From positions 2,720,001 to 2,784,000 of the forward strand of contig JAKJHU010000046.1 of NCBI GenBank assembly GCA_022316685.1: a DNA stretch of 64,000 bases, in the 5' to 3' direction. Under the pieces are notes generated by a model. It made no database searches and had not been told where the DNA came from. It worked only from the letters and a program-made list of their open reading frames with translations. The DNA is from Progne subis subis (taxonomy: Eukaryota > Chordata > Aves > Passeriformes > Hirundinidae). Below are positions 34,547-45,749 of the stretch, one piece after another; the first letter of the stretch is position 1; each line of letters begins with the position of its first letter. Made by a program: the position numbers and the translations under genes.

Positions 34547-36143
34547 GTATTGCAAGTATGCCTATACAGATAACTTGTTTCAATATTCCAGTAAAATATG
34601 CCATCCAGGAGTAACATAATCTATCAAGTTAATTTATTTCAGGGAACTTGCAGGAATTTTCCATTCTAATTCTTGTTCTACTCTGAGATCCTATTATCAC
34701 AGTGTGACAGTCAGCAGTGGTGCCAACAAGAGTGAGCAGTGCAGTGGCTTTGGCCCTGGGGCTGGACTGCAGCTGTGGGGTGTGGAGGGCAGGATTGACT
34801 GGACAAGGGTCCCTGTGTCAGGGGATGTTGGTGGGACCCACCTGCTCCTTTGCACTTGTACAGAGCTGCTCTGGCAGAGTGGTAATTTCACCTGCTTTTG
34901 GCTGGTGGAGACGGGAGCGTATGAGGTGAATGTTCAGATCCCGTGTTCTCCAGCACAGACCAACTATCCTTAGCATGTTCCTTGCTTTGCACCATGTTCA
35001 AGGTAACTTTTTCTTCCTCCAGTGGTTTGCTGTTGCTCCACAGATTCAGCACAGCAATATTTCTGCCGAGGGCTTGCTGTCCAAGGCAGAGCTGCCCAGC
35101 CTGCAGCAGGCATTGGTACCTGTTTTCCAAGGGAAATGACTTTCTGGTGTAGACACAGCCTTCAACTTCTGATCCAGGCTCTGGGGAGTCTTTCCACTGA
35201 CTGTGACAGCCTTCAGGTCAGGCTGCTCCACTCTGCAGCCTTTTCAGTGTCTTTTGTGAGAGCTCTTCAGCCAGATTTCCATTCGCTTTTGCCAGAGCTG
35301 GGCTTGGTGTGCAGGGTTTTCCCTTTTGTTTCTCCTGGGCTGGAGGGCCTCCCTGCTCTTGGTTCTTCATTCATGTGTGGCAGCATCATTGCTGATGAGT
35401 GCCCTCCTCTGAGGGAGCACCAGTTTGTCTGTCTTGTGTGTCTATTAGTCTGTTCTGTTTAGCTTTGTCTTTGCTTATGTAGTTCCTTAACTCCCACCTG
35501 AAGACACATAAACAAGAGCTGCAATGGACAGATGCGCTGATGACACTGAACTTCCCTAGGAGCAGGGAGAGCACTGTTGAGCAGTCCCAGCATCTTTCTT
35601 CCTAACATTTAAAAACTGCCTTAGGGCTTTTCTAGGCTCTTAATGTAGAACCTTTTTCTAGTAATTTTACAAACTTGTGGCGCACTTTAGATAGATCCCC
35701 AAACTGCATGTGAGGTGGAAACACTGACCAGCTGTGCTTTAGGACTGACTGTACTGCATATTTGTATACAGTCTGTAGACACGGAGACACACAGACTTAA
35801 TCACTTGCTTGAGTTTATTCACTTAGTCTTAACAAAGCATGTAGTGTGGCTGAGTGGGTAGAGGTTGAGATGTCCTCACAGGTTGTGAATACTTGGTCAC
35901 TTGTATGGTCTTCAGCTTACCGTCAGCAGTTACAGGGCTGGCTCAGTGTTTGGGGAGAACTTTGGAGCTGTGCCAAACGCTTCCCAATTCCTCAGCCACC
36001 TCTGGCACAAGGGAACCACCACTGTAGGTAGTACATGGACTGTCTCAACCCATGTTTGGAGAGCATTTGGACCTATAACCATTTTTTTTCCCTTTAATAT
36101 CTTCCATCCCTGAAAGAACAATGTTGGGTTTGGTTGGTTGATT

Positions 36144-36167
36144 AAAAAAAAAAAAAAAAAAAAAAAA
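36144..36167. repeat. A24 homopolymer
   Basis: Twenty-four consecutive A inside the largest SORBS1 intron. A second run of 20 A lies at 36786-36805. Confidence 0.95.
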
Positions 36168-38455
36168 TGAAGAAGCCACATAGATCATGTTATCAGGGCC
36201 ACTTTTTTACATTAAAGGGGTGGTACATTTACAGCCTGGAATTATGGGATCTGAGCTGGTCAGTTTTTCATCCTGTTTAGCTAATACTGCATTGTTGCTG
36301 ACTGTGGGGTGTTTCCCCACTTCACTGCAGGGCTCCGCTGTAGCCCTGGGAGTCAGTGCTTTGGCAGGAGCTGCATGGATCTCTAGAGCAGAGACCAGAG
36401 GGGATCCCCTCAGCCATGTGTCTTGTCAGGAACTGGAAGCTGCTCTAGGAGGGCAGAGAACTGCTTGGCCTTTGCCCCTGCCCAGCCGCCTCATGGAAGT
36501 CCCAATGAGGAGCCTGCCAGGAATGGGAATGTGACCAGGGTTCTAATGCTGCACCTCCTGCTAATACGCATATAAACCTGCACTGTGGAACATTCAGAGG
36601 CAGTGTTGATTCTTTAGCTTTCAAATAACTAATTTAATTCTTAGATATTAATGCTTTTAGGAGGAAAATCTGACAGGGAGGTCACAAGTAGTCAATGGGA
36701 AATGGACCATGTGGTCTTAGGAGCTCGTGGAACAACTTTAGCAGTCAATTTATTGGTATGGAACAGAGAAGCACGTGCTTGAATTAAAAAAAAAAAAAAA
36801 AAAAACAAAAGTACCACCCAAAACCATTTTACATCTGCCTCAGTCTGGAAATTGGTTTTTCCAGCTACTTAACTACCTGAGTTACCTCTGGTCTCATCAG
36901 ATTTGATGCACTATATCCAGCTTGTCTGCACAATATTTACTTTAAATTTGTTATTTTTTTCATTTGCCTTTCACTGGCTGATGATAGGCAGGAGGGACTT
37001 CCAGAAATCCTGTGAGGATTTCAGGCTCCACAGTAAATGCTTTGATTGCAAATTCCACTGCAATTAGTGCATTGAACGTACATTTAAATTTCTTTCTCTA
37101 GAAATATACATGGTAACAGAGCATTGTTTCATAGGGCAGTGATCCCAGATTCCAGCTCTGGACAGTAGGGCTGACTACAAAGGAGCTGCTGTGGGGCTGG
37201 GTTGGCCTAGAGAGGGTCACATTCCTCGAGAAAAGAGATGGTTTGCTTTCATACGGTGATGGGCACAGCTCCAGATGTCCGAGATGTGGTTCAGTGGAGC
37301 TTTGAGAGGAATGAGCTCATCGCTCTGCACTTCTCCACTCCAAAGTCTTTGAGCGTGTTTGTGCTCAAGATGTCACAGACCTCTCTACTCTCTGCTTCTG
37401 CTCTGTCTCAGGGTGCCATGAAGAAGCAAGCTTTTTACTGGAGGGCACTGCTGAGGTGAATAAAGAGGAGCACAGTAAGCTTAAAATTGAGGCCTGTGAA
37501 ATTTAGTGGGAAAATTGTGTTGCACGATCGCAGAGTATGGCCGTGCTCTGTATCTCAGTCCCCTCTGACGTGCAGCCCTGCAGGCAGTACACTAGCTCAG
37601 ACATTCCACTTGCTCACAGCATCCACCTTGTTTTCAGTGGGTGTTTGGATGTGCAAAACCAGGTTGTGGATAGCTGTATGGCTTTTTCAGTGATCTTCCC
37701 CCTAAAACCTCCAGCTGCAAACACTGATTTCCATTTATGTGTCCTGGGACACACGGTCCCTGTGAAGAGTTGTGACTGGGGAGTGAGGCAGGGCAGAGTC
37801 CAGCAGCTTCACTGGTTGTGGTGTTTGGAGCTGGGTTTTTCAGTCAAGGCCTCCTCTGACCTGAAGCTCTGCATTGTTGTGGCTATTAATAGAACATTCC
37901 AGATCCTTGCTTGGTACAGGGTAGAGTGATTTTGTTGGTGCTACATGGCATTGTGCCTTCTAAGGACCTGAGCTGTTGGTTTTTTTAAAAAGTGAAAGCA
38001 AGTTGCTGTTCTCCTCTGTGTCAGAGTCACTGAGGACTTTTCTAAAAAAAGCAGCAGATGCCTTCCAGCATGCTTTTGGCCCTTCAGTTTTGATGCTCCC
38101 AAATATGTGTTCCTGTCCGTATTCTTTTCCCCCTACAGGAATGCAGTATGATACTATTGTACCATTTCTGGCTGTAGCAGTGTCCATAACCTTCCACTCT
38201 GATTCCCTGCCCTAACTTCTGTTTTGCTGTCACCTTTCCCTTGCAGCAGTCCGTGTGCTGCGTTGCTGTTGTGTTACTGTAGCCTCAATGTCTCTTGTGT
38301 AAATGAAGGATCTTGCTGTCCAAAAAGTATGTTGTTGGGATGGGGAGGGGAAGAGTTGTTCATTTTCTTTTGTTGTCTGCACTCCATTTTTTAATTCTGA
38401 CCAATATAACATCTGCTAAAATGTCTTCCTTATCATTTGCTTGGTGATCACACAG

Positions 38456-38515
38456 CCTTCCCACCATTCATTGAGAGCTGGACCAGATCTCACAGAGTCT
38501 GAAAAGAGCTATGTG
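38456..38515 (+). CDS. SORBS1: SORBS1 cassette exon: GPDLTESEKSYV segment
   Basis: The acceptor is GGTGATCACACAG and the donor is GTG|GTAAGG. The exon is 60 nt, phase 0 to 0. It encodes PSHHSLRAGPDLTESEKSYV. The segment GPDLTESEKSYV is of the kind found in long SORBS-family isoforms just before the SH3-3 linker. The exon can be skipped without a frame change. Confidence 0.8.
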
Positions 38516-39280
38516 GTAAGGCCCCTGTTTAACTCAGATGTGTAGTCCTAGACACTCTACACCCTGACAGTAACACCTCAGTAAGAGATAAAATGCCAGC
38601 ACTATTTTTAGTTGCAAAGTAGGTACATATTTATCTCTTTGCATATATTGCTTGTTTGCAACAGAAGAAAGGGAATTTAACAACTAGAAAAACTGTCACA
38701 GACAATGAGAAGGTGGGCTAATTGTGCTGCCAGAGCCTGGGTATAAATTAAATGAAGCCAAATGCATGAATGGAGCAGCCCAACCTCACCTTGCATTCTT
38801 GAACTGACTTCATAGCGTTTGGAATGGTGCCACTGCATAACTAATTGCAACCTCTTATGCTGCTGCTTTTAAAAATGTGTACATGTATTTGTTACAAATC
38901 TTCAAACTAAATGCCAAATTCTTCTGTATCTTACCTGTTTTTCCATGCTTACACCTGGATCCCTTCTGCACTCCACTACCCTGGATATTTACCTGGATCT
39001 ACAACTCATTTTTTGTTTTTGGTTTTTTTACTGGACTTATATGCTGCAACTGGAATGTCCCATCTCTTCTTATCTATATTTTCCCCTCCCTTCCCTCTGT
39101 TGACTGTCCTTTGGGTGCTCTTGGATGTCAATGCTGCCTACCACACAGGAAGCTGTTTGCAATGAAATCATAAACATTGCAGAAAAGTCTGTTCATTACT
39201 GCAGTACTATTTCTCAGCCTCTTGACTCTCGCCACAAGGTGACCTCTAATGACCATAAATCATCTCTCATCATTTCTCAG
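38516..39280 (+). other. SORBS1 intron
   Basis: A 765-nt AT-rich intron. No exon or repeat was recognised. Confidence 0.55.
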
Positions 39281-39339
39281 CAACCTCAAGCACAGCAGCA
39301 AGGAGCCAGCCCTGAGCGAAGTCAAACACCACGCGACAT
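39281..39339 (+). CDS. SORBS1: SORBS1 exon: QPQAQQ linker before SH3-3
   Basis: The acceptor is CTCATCATTTCTCAG and the donor is AT|GTAAGT. The exon is 59 nt, phase 0 to 2. It encodes QPQAQQQGASPERSQTPRD. Mammals have QPQAQQRRVTPDRSQTSQD. It is a constitutive linker. Confidence 0.96.
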
Positions 39340-40593
39340 GTAAGTTCTTTTGGTTCCCATCTCTTCCAGGGCCCTTACTTCTGACTGGGTGGTGAAGATA
39401 GGGAGGTATGAGAGCTCTCAGTGTTTCAGAAGATAAATCAGGATTATGTGAAAATGTCAGCTTTGCTTTAAAGAGCAAAAGTAGCCACATATCATAATAA
39501 TGAGTTTCAGACCGTGCTTTTCTGTCAGTATAGCCCCTGAAATAATGACCTCATGATCCTGGACTGGGTCTCCATTACAGACTGTCTCAGTGTCTTTTTA
39601 TCTTGAAGCTGGCAACAAGTAAATATCCACTGGCTATAGATGATCATACGGCATGGAACAATGTGTTCAACCCTGTTCTTAGCTTCTCACAGTACAGTGA
39701 GAGTCCCAACACCAATGCCACTCAGTGCATTGCTGACCAGTTCCACAGGTGAATTGGTGCTGAGAGACCAAGGCTGCGATTTTCAAAGCTATTCAGTGGA
39801 GCTGCCACTAAGCTTGGTGGGGCCTTAAACTGATGGTTTTAAGAATAGCAGCCTGCACTGTGTGCTGGGGACAGATGCTCACAGCAGTTGGCTTGTGAAA
39901 GGAGCCTTTGCTTTATGCAGTGGGAACATCTCGCATCAGCTCCACTTTCATGCTCCATAGGCAGGGGACCCAAGCCTCCCCAAATTTGCCCAAAGATTGT
40001 TTCCATTCCATAAGGATCCTTTCTAATGAATACAGAGTGCCTGTGGTACAAGTGACATCTCAGGGCAGGATTCAGCCTAGGGTTTTGTTCCCACCATACC
40101 TCCTCAGCCATGATTTATGCAGCAACCTTAGCTCTGTAGAGTAGGCAGTATCTTTTTCTAAAGTCCTTTGCTCTGCCATTTGGTCAATTATGGCTCTGCA
40201 TATGTGCCTGAGCAAGGGAACAGCTGTCTCATTTAGCCCAGGAAGGAGTATATCCAGGCTTTGCCTTGCATTCAATAGGGTGTCTGCAATTGAACTTGGT
40301 CTTGGTGCTACATGTTAGGAAGACTCTTGTTGTCTGTCTGTGCAGACAACTACATGGCAGAAAGAGAGCAGAAGCCCTTCACCTGTCCCACACAGTGTAG
40401 GTACAATACTTTTTACTACCATGACCTTTTCACAACAGCGAGTTCAATGCAGCTGGCTTCCACCTTCCAAAAGGCAAACACAGGTCCAGATTGCATTCAG
40501 CAATATGTAATAGGAATTAGAGCAAGGGGACACCTCCTGAAGGGATGTCAAAGAAATCCAGTGGCTAACATATAGTATCTTTCTGGTTTTTAG
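39340..40593 (+). other. SORBS1 intron
   Basis: A 1.25-kb intron between the linker exon and the SH3-3 exon. No exon, repeat or RNA gene was recognised. Confidence 0.55.
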
Positions 40594-40706
40594 AGTTAGC
40601 TACCAAGCCCTCTACAGCTATACTCCTCAGAATGATGATGAGCTGGAACTGAGGGACGGTGACATTGTTGATGTCATGGAGAAATGTGATGATGGCTGGT
40701 TTGTGG
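40594..40706 (+). CDS. SORBS1: SORBS1 exon: body of SH3-3
   Basis: The acceptor is TCTGGTTTTTAG and the donor is G|GTGAGT. The exon is 113 nt, phase 2 to 1. It encodes [20 protein letters not shown] followed by [17 protein letters not shown]. It carries the ALYxY strand, the acidic RT loop (NDDELEL) and the conserved Trp of the SH3 groove. In mammals SH3-3 is the Cbl-binding domain. Confidence 0.98.
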
Positions 40707-41501
40707 GTGAGTGTTACTCTTGTCTGTCAGCAGAGCATTTTGGGATGAGCAGTTTTGCAGAGTCTGGAAGTTGCTTTCATTTGTGGGGTCAAAATGGTGA
40801 GAAAAATTGACTTAAATTTTTCGATAATTTCCCATCATTTCCCACTAAGAACATTAAAATTAGTCTGCAAGGTGATAGAGCTTTGTTTTCCTTGCTAGGT
40901 CTCTAGTATTTTCTTTTTTTTCTTAGTATCTCCATTCCTCTCTTCGTCCGGATCCTTCTTGTTTACACAGATGGCAGAGCAACAGTGGGAACCAAGAAAA
41001 ACTGGATTTCTGTAGCATTTCCAAAGCTGAGGGAGCCATGCCTAGTTACAGAAAGTGGCAAGTAGGGGGTGAAGGCAATACATGGATAGGAGTTGCAGTC
41101 CCTGAAAATCCAGCTAAATCCATGTTTAGCAAAATCCTTTACCTTCAAGGAGTGCAAGCCTGGACAGCGTTCCCCATCTCAACATTTCAAATCTAGGCTT
41201 GCCGTCTCTTCTTAAGGGAGATTAGCTCATTTACACTGGGAGGAGTTTGACTTCTAACCTAAAGGCCCAGGAGCTTTCACCAGCACCTTATTAATTGTTA
41301 AAGGGGAAGACCAGTGATTAGTAGCAGAACTAGTTGTGATCTGGTTTGTACCAAAAGTATCTTTGACTACGGCTCCTATTTAGTATTAGGAATCAATGCC
41401 TGCAGGCAGAATAGGTTGCCACCTGTACCTTTTTAAAGCCTGGAACCTTCCTTGCTTGTCTCCATCTTACTCTGTCTTCCTTGTTTTTTATTTTCCAACA
41501 G
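40707..41501 (+). other. Last SORBS1 intron
   Basis: A 795-nt intron interrupting SH3-3. No other feature was recognised. Confidence 0.55.
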
Positions 41502-41569
41502 GTACATCCAGGAGGACAAGGCAATTTGGCACCTTCCCAGGCAACTATGTGAAGCTTCTGTACTTGTAG
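41502..41569 (+). CDS. SORBS1: SORBS1 terminal coding exon (end of SH3-3 and stop)
   Basis: The acceptor is TTATTTTCCAACAG. It encodes TSRRTRQFGTFPGNYVKLLY plus Leu, followed by TAG at 41567-41569. The GTFPGNYV motif completes the SH3 fold. Mammals end the same way, with FPGNYVKPLYL. The 3'UTR begins at 41570 in the same exon. Confidence 0.98.
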
Positions 41570-42360
41570 AATAACAGTGATCCCACCATGACGAGGATGG
41601 GATTCTTTTCCAGATGGTGTTTTTAAACAGTGAAGAAACAGACAATTTATGAATGTAATAGACAAGAGATGAGAAGTGTTAGGAGGATGTGGATATGTGG
41701 TACACTCTTGAGTTGAATGTGTAGCCCTGCTTCCATGGAGTCAGGGTGTGATTTGTTTGCTGATGAAGAGACAGTTTCTAGTTTACAGTGCTGCCTTTGT
41801 GTATTCCTCTCCCTTCCCCAGTAAGAGTTTTGATGATAATCTTAATTTGTACGGAGTACTTACCTCTGAGAAGGCTTCAGGGAAGCACATGGTATAGGTT
41901 TTGTTTGTGTGTTGAGATAGGGTAGTGCTTTGGGGCAGTACTCAGCCCCATGGCTGCTCACGTTCCTTGGCACAGTTCAGGAGGCCAGGCTTGCTACCCA
42001 GTTTTGCCTTGCTGAAGACTCACTTTTCTCTGCCTTCTGTTTCCATAGAAAACCCTTCTTTCATGTCATGCATCTTAAGATCCAGCAGAGGCAGAGGACA
42101 GCTGATACAATTAAATTGCAGAGTTCTGTGTGGAAAAGGAGTTTGGGACTGGTGGTTTAATCCAGAGTGGTCAGCCAAAGCATAATGCAAATGCACAAAA
42201 ATCCCAAACCCTTTAATAACATATTACCGATCTCGGCAGGGTTTTTTCTTTTGTGCAGGGTGTGTGTGTGTGAGTGTATTGTGTGCAAAATGAACTGAGT
42301 CCTGTTTTTTAAAGAGGAATCAGCCTAGCTTTGACATTTATCTGCACAAAGAATAGAACC

Positions 42361-42366
42361 AATAAA
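42361..42366 (+). terminator. SORBS1: Possible proximal SORBS1 polyadenylation signal
   Basis: AATAAA about 790 nt after the stop codon. Use of this site would give a short 3'UTR without the Pumilio motifs. Confidence 0.4.
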
Positions 42367-43555
42367 CAGAACATCTGTGAGGGCAAATCCTGTTTATGAG
42401 TCCTACTGGCTGTTCACTTTCTCTGCTCCTCTTGCCCTGTCCCTGGCCCTAAAGGATCACACACCTTTCTCCAGTATATGCTTTGGGATGAAGACTTCAC
42501 TTCTTTCCCAGCATTAAATTGTAGAGGCTCTGATAAATCTGAGCAATGTGTCACTGAGGGTGCCTTTTTTTTTGTTTGTTTGGGGTTTTTTTTCAGTTTG
42601 GTTACAGCGTTGATGGTAGGTCAAATAAATACATGCATTTGGGTTGCCTCTTAACCATACAAAAAAGTCTAATCAATTTGCAAAGCTGTTCCCAGCATTT
42701 ATTACCAGTTACATAGATTTGTATTTCCTTGAGGAAAAAAAAAGAAAACCCGTGGCTTGGCTGTATGTTTGCCTGTAAATCCACTATGAACACTCTTTTG
42801 ACAGACTTTTTGTTAGTAAGAAAAAGCATAAACAAAACCAGTTCTATCAGACCCTGCTTCCTACAATTACCGTACAAATAGCAAAGGGTTAGATTGCTAT
42901 TTTGTCATAAGCCGTATTTAATAATATAAAATGCCTATTTTTATGCTGATGCTTTTATACAGATTTATTAAGAGTAAACTACAACTAACTGTTAGCACGA
43001 CTTGCGATGTTTTGATAAACTAGCCATGCTCCTGGGTTTGAAATAAGTAGGCTTGTCTTCCGTCTCAGTCAGCGGAAGAGAAGACTGTGTCTCAGAAGTT
43101 TGACTGTAAATATGTATATTTAACTTTGTACAGACAATGTACTTACCTTGTATAGAGAAATAATTTAAACACATTGAGTGAAGGGAGGGGAAAAAAAGGC
43201 AGTTGTGAAAGGTTGGGATTTTTTTCCACTTTTATTTAAGTGATAGAATTCCATGTATGTTCACATAAAGAGTTTTAGCACAAAATATTCATTATGGAAG
43301 GGTATCAGATATGACACAAAGCACCACTTTATTTTCTGCAGGAGATATCTTGAATCCTGCATCTTATTTATGGGTTTGTTGTACTGCTTTGGGTTTGCCC
43401 CCCAGTTATTTGCAACAATGTTTAGGCCTGTTGGTAAGATTGGATAACACCAAATAAATCTATCCAGCAATGTAACATGTTGATATTGATTGTATATAAC
43501 ATACTCATTTAAAGGTTAATTTTCTGTTCTTGCTCTTGCCAGTTTAAGTTAAACA

Positions 43556-43575
43556 CAAACACACACACACACACA
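43556..43575. repeat. CA microsatellite in SORBS1 3'UTR
   Basis: An alternating CA run with neighbouring interrupted copies, close to the distal polyadenylation signals. Confidence 0.85.
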
Positions 43576-43704
43576 ACACATATCCACACAAACTGCAACT
43601 TATTTTTGTGTTGATTTTTTTGTTTCTTATTGCAGTGAATTACTATTTGACAATTAATAAATGGAATTATTGAATTACTATTGTGTTCCTTGTACAAATT
43701 ATTA

Positions 43705-43710
43705 AATAAA
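43705..43710 (+). terminator. SORBS1: Distal SORBS1 polyadenylation signal
   Basis: AATAAA is followed within 25 nt by a GT-rich stretch (ctctggttgttcctg). It is the last of five AATAAA hexamers before the intergenic region, so cleavage near 43,725-43,735 is likely. Confidence 0.65.
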
Positions 43711-43735
43711 ATCTACTCTGGTTGTTCCTGTAGCA

Positions 43736-45740
43736 ATGCACTTTTGTACGAGTGCCCTGCTGTGACTCTGTATCCATACTGACATGTGGGTGTCTGCCAT
43801 GGGCTTCTCCACTGTCCTGCACCTGAGGGTCCTACTTGTGATTTGGCTGGAGCTTACCAGTTCTTCCTGAGCTGTAGGCTGGCTGTGACTTTTGCTTAAA
43901 GATACCAAGGTGTCAAAGCAGAGGAAATGCTGGTTTACGCACAGATCACACAATAATATGGTGTCAGGGTACAGTTGCTGTGGCATGCACACCGACCTGG
44001 GAGGTCAGGAGTACACCCCAGTCCCCTGGTTTACAAAGGGTTGTTGTGACCTCAGATGAAAAGACCACCCAGTTTTAAGTCAGACAAGAAATTCCAAATG
44101 CTAACCTGTGTAGGAAGGGATGTCGGTTGATGCTGGGCTTACATGTGCGTTTTTGACCCTGGCTCAGGTGAAAAGCTTTAAGACTGCCATCTGGTAGCTG
44201 CACCCTGACAGGGCAGATATGGCTACAGCATTAACTTGTGGGGTTTTGTGCAAAGTCTCTGGTGATCATGTCGTGTCTCCCAGCCCTGCAGCAATATACC
44301 TAGCTGGGACTTTTGGGTGTGCCTTGTGTAAGGGAACAGTCCCTGAAGGAGTAGAGGGAAGGCAACAGCTGAGCTGCCTGGGTGGGCTCACTGGGGCCTG
44401 GTAACACGTGAGTACCCAAGAAAATGCATCTTGCACCTCCATGTGTTTGGCTTCTGCATGGTGCCTGTGCAGGACTGTGCTCACCCTGAAGATTGGTATT
44501 TCACAAGGAGTTTTAACTTCTTGGAGACCTCCATCTCAGACTAAGCCAAAATTGGGCAACAGATTCAGACTCGTGATGATGCGACCGGATGGCCAGGCAG
44601 ACAGATAAATGGAATGGCTGAGCTCACAATGATTTTAGGAAGTCAAACTATAAACAAGCCAACACTAAAACCAAACTACCAGGACAGCAGAAGCCTCAGG
44701 CGACTTTGTGTTTTTAGAAAGCACACAGACACAAGCCCTTTTTTGTTTCACAAGTCACTTTATATAAAAGCCAAAGGGCAGCCTGACCGTGGCTTTGCTG
44801 CAATGACAAGCACTGCTTGCCTTTGCTTTACAACAGCCTGGACAGGGAAGGGAGAAACTCCTCTGTGTTTGCTGAACTTTGGTATTTACTGATGTCACTA
44901 TCTAACCTAATCTAAGGTAAGGAAGCTAGAAGTGCTAGTGACTGCAGAAGCGGGGCAAGCAGAGAGGGGAAGGTGACCCAGCAGTGTGCAACAGCCCTCT
45001 GGAGATCTTGCACACTGCTGGGGCCAAGGAGCTCTCAGTGTCACTTTCTTCACTGCCATGAGTGCCACGCCAGTGATGTGATGGAAGAACTAGTCTCCAC
45101 TAGAGCTGAGATGAACACTCTGGACACATGGACCCTGGAGAGAAATAACCTGTGAAAAGACATACTAATGCAGGAAAAGGGGCACAGCCACAAAAGAGGA
45201 TTGCAGAAGCAAGGGTGTGCCATGTGATGGGATCATTTGTGGCCATGTCTTGTAGGACCAATACCTGGGTGACCTGCATCATCCCTACTTGCTGCCTGCT
45301 CCATGCTCCCCAGCTGTGGCTGAATTCCAGCTTCAGCTGCAGCTTAGTGATGTTCTGCTTATAGGTGAGCTGTGTTTATTAACTAAATGAGCAGCAATGC
45401 TTGCATTCGAGTTGTAAATGCCAGAGCCCTTGCTGTGTGTGATCAACCTCTCCCACTTATCCACCATCAGATTACTGAGGGTTTAACATGCAACTGGAAC
45501 AACTATTTTTACTGTTTTTACTGAATCACAGCTAAGGAGGTTGTCTGAAAAAGCTGTATATAATTCCATTTGTAGGTGATACCGTGCTTAAGGGGTTAAA
45601 CAAAACGCTGTCTAAATTAGTGAAACTGGAATAAATTAGCAGACGGGTAATACGCTTCCCAGGCTCCGTCCTCACTCATCCGATCCTGGCGGGGAACTGC
45701 AGGCTTATTTGCATCGCCCCCGTTAGGTTTCTGAGTTAAC
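43736..45740. other. Intergenic region between SORBS1 and PDLIM1
   Basis: About 2 kb separates the SORBS1 polyadenylation site from the PDLIM1 CpG island. It contains a perfect 15-bp hairpin at 44977-45022 (see findings). I saw no gene, tRNA or interspersed repeat. A TATATAA near 45,556 lies too far from the island to be the PDLIM1 TATA box. Confidence 0.6.
44977..45022. repeat. Perfect 15-bp inverted repeat with 16-nt loop
   Basis: The left arm CCCAGCAGTGTGCAA (44977-44991) and the right arm TTGCACACTGCTGGG (45008-45022) are exact reverse complements. A transcript from either strand would form a stable short hairpin. It is shorter than a usual miRNA precursor stem, and its function is unknown. 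Confidence 0.9.
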
Positions 45741-45749
45741 ATTGCTCCA

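Larger units (their letters stand above)
32763..38455 (+). other. SORBS1 large intron
   Basis: At 5.7 kb this is the longest SORBS1 intron in the window. It has uninterrupted A runs at 36144-36167 (24 A) and 36786-36805 (20 A). A possible cryptic exon lies at 34504-34546. Open frames at 34,697-35,462 and 37,238-37,929 show no family resemblance. A pseudo-exon at 37412-37455 was rejected. Confidence 0.5.
41570..43735 (+). other. SORBS1: SORBS1 3'UTR
   Basis: The 3'UTR is AT-rich, about 2.1 kb, and has no coding potential. AATAAA signals lie at 42361, 42624, 43453, 43656 and 43705. Two Pumilio-type UGUANAUA motifs are present, at 43105-43112 and 43491-43498. A CA run lies at about 43,556-43,575. 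The 3' boundary is inferred from the last AATAAA. Confidence 0.75.

Noticed and set aside
37412..37455. 44-nt exon-like piece with good acceptor (ctctgtctcag) and GTGAAT donor
   Set aside because: It ends in phase 2, which no following SORBS1 exon accepts, and the peptide resembles nothing in the family.
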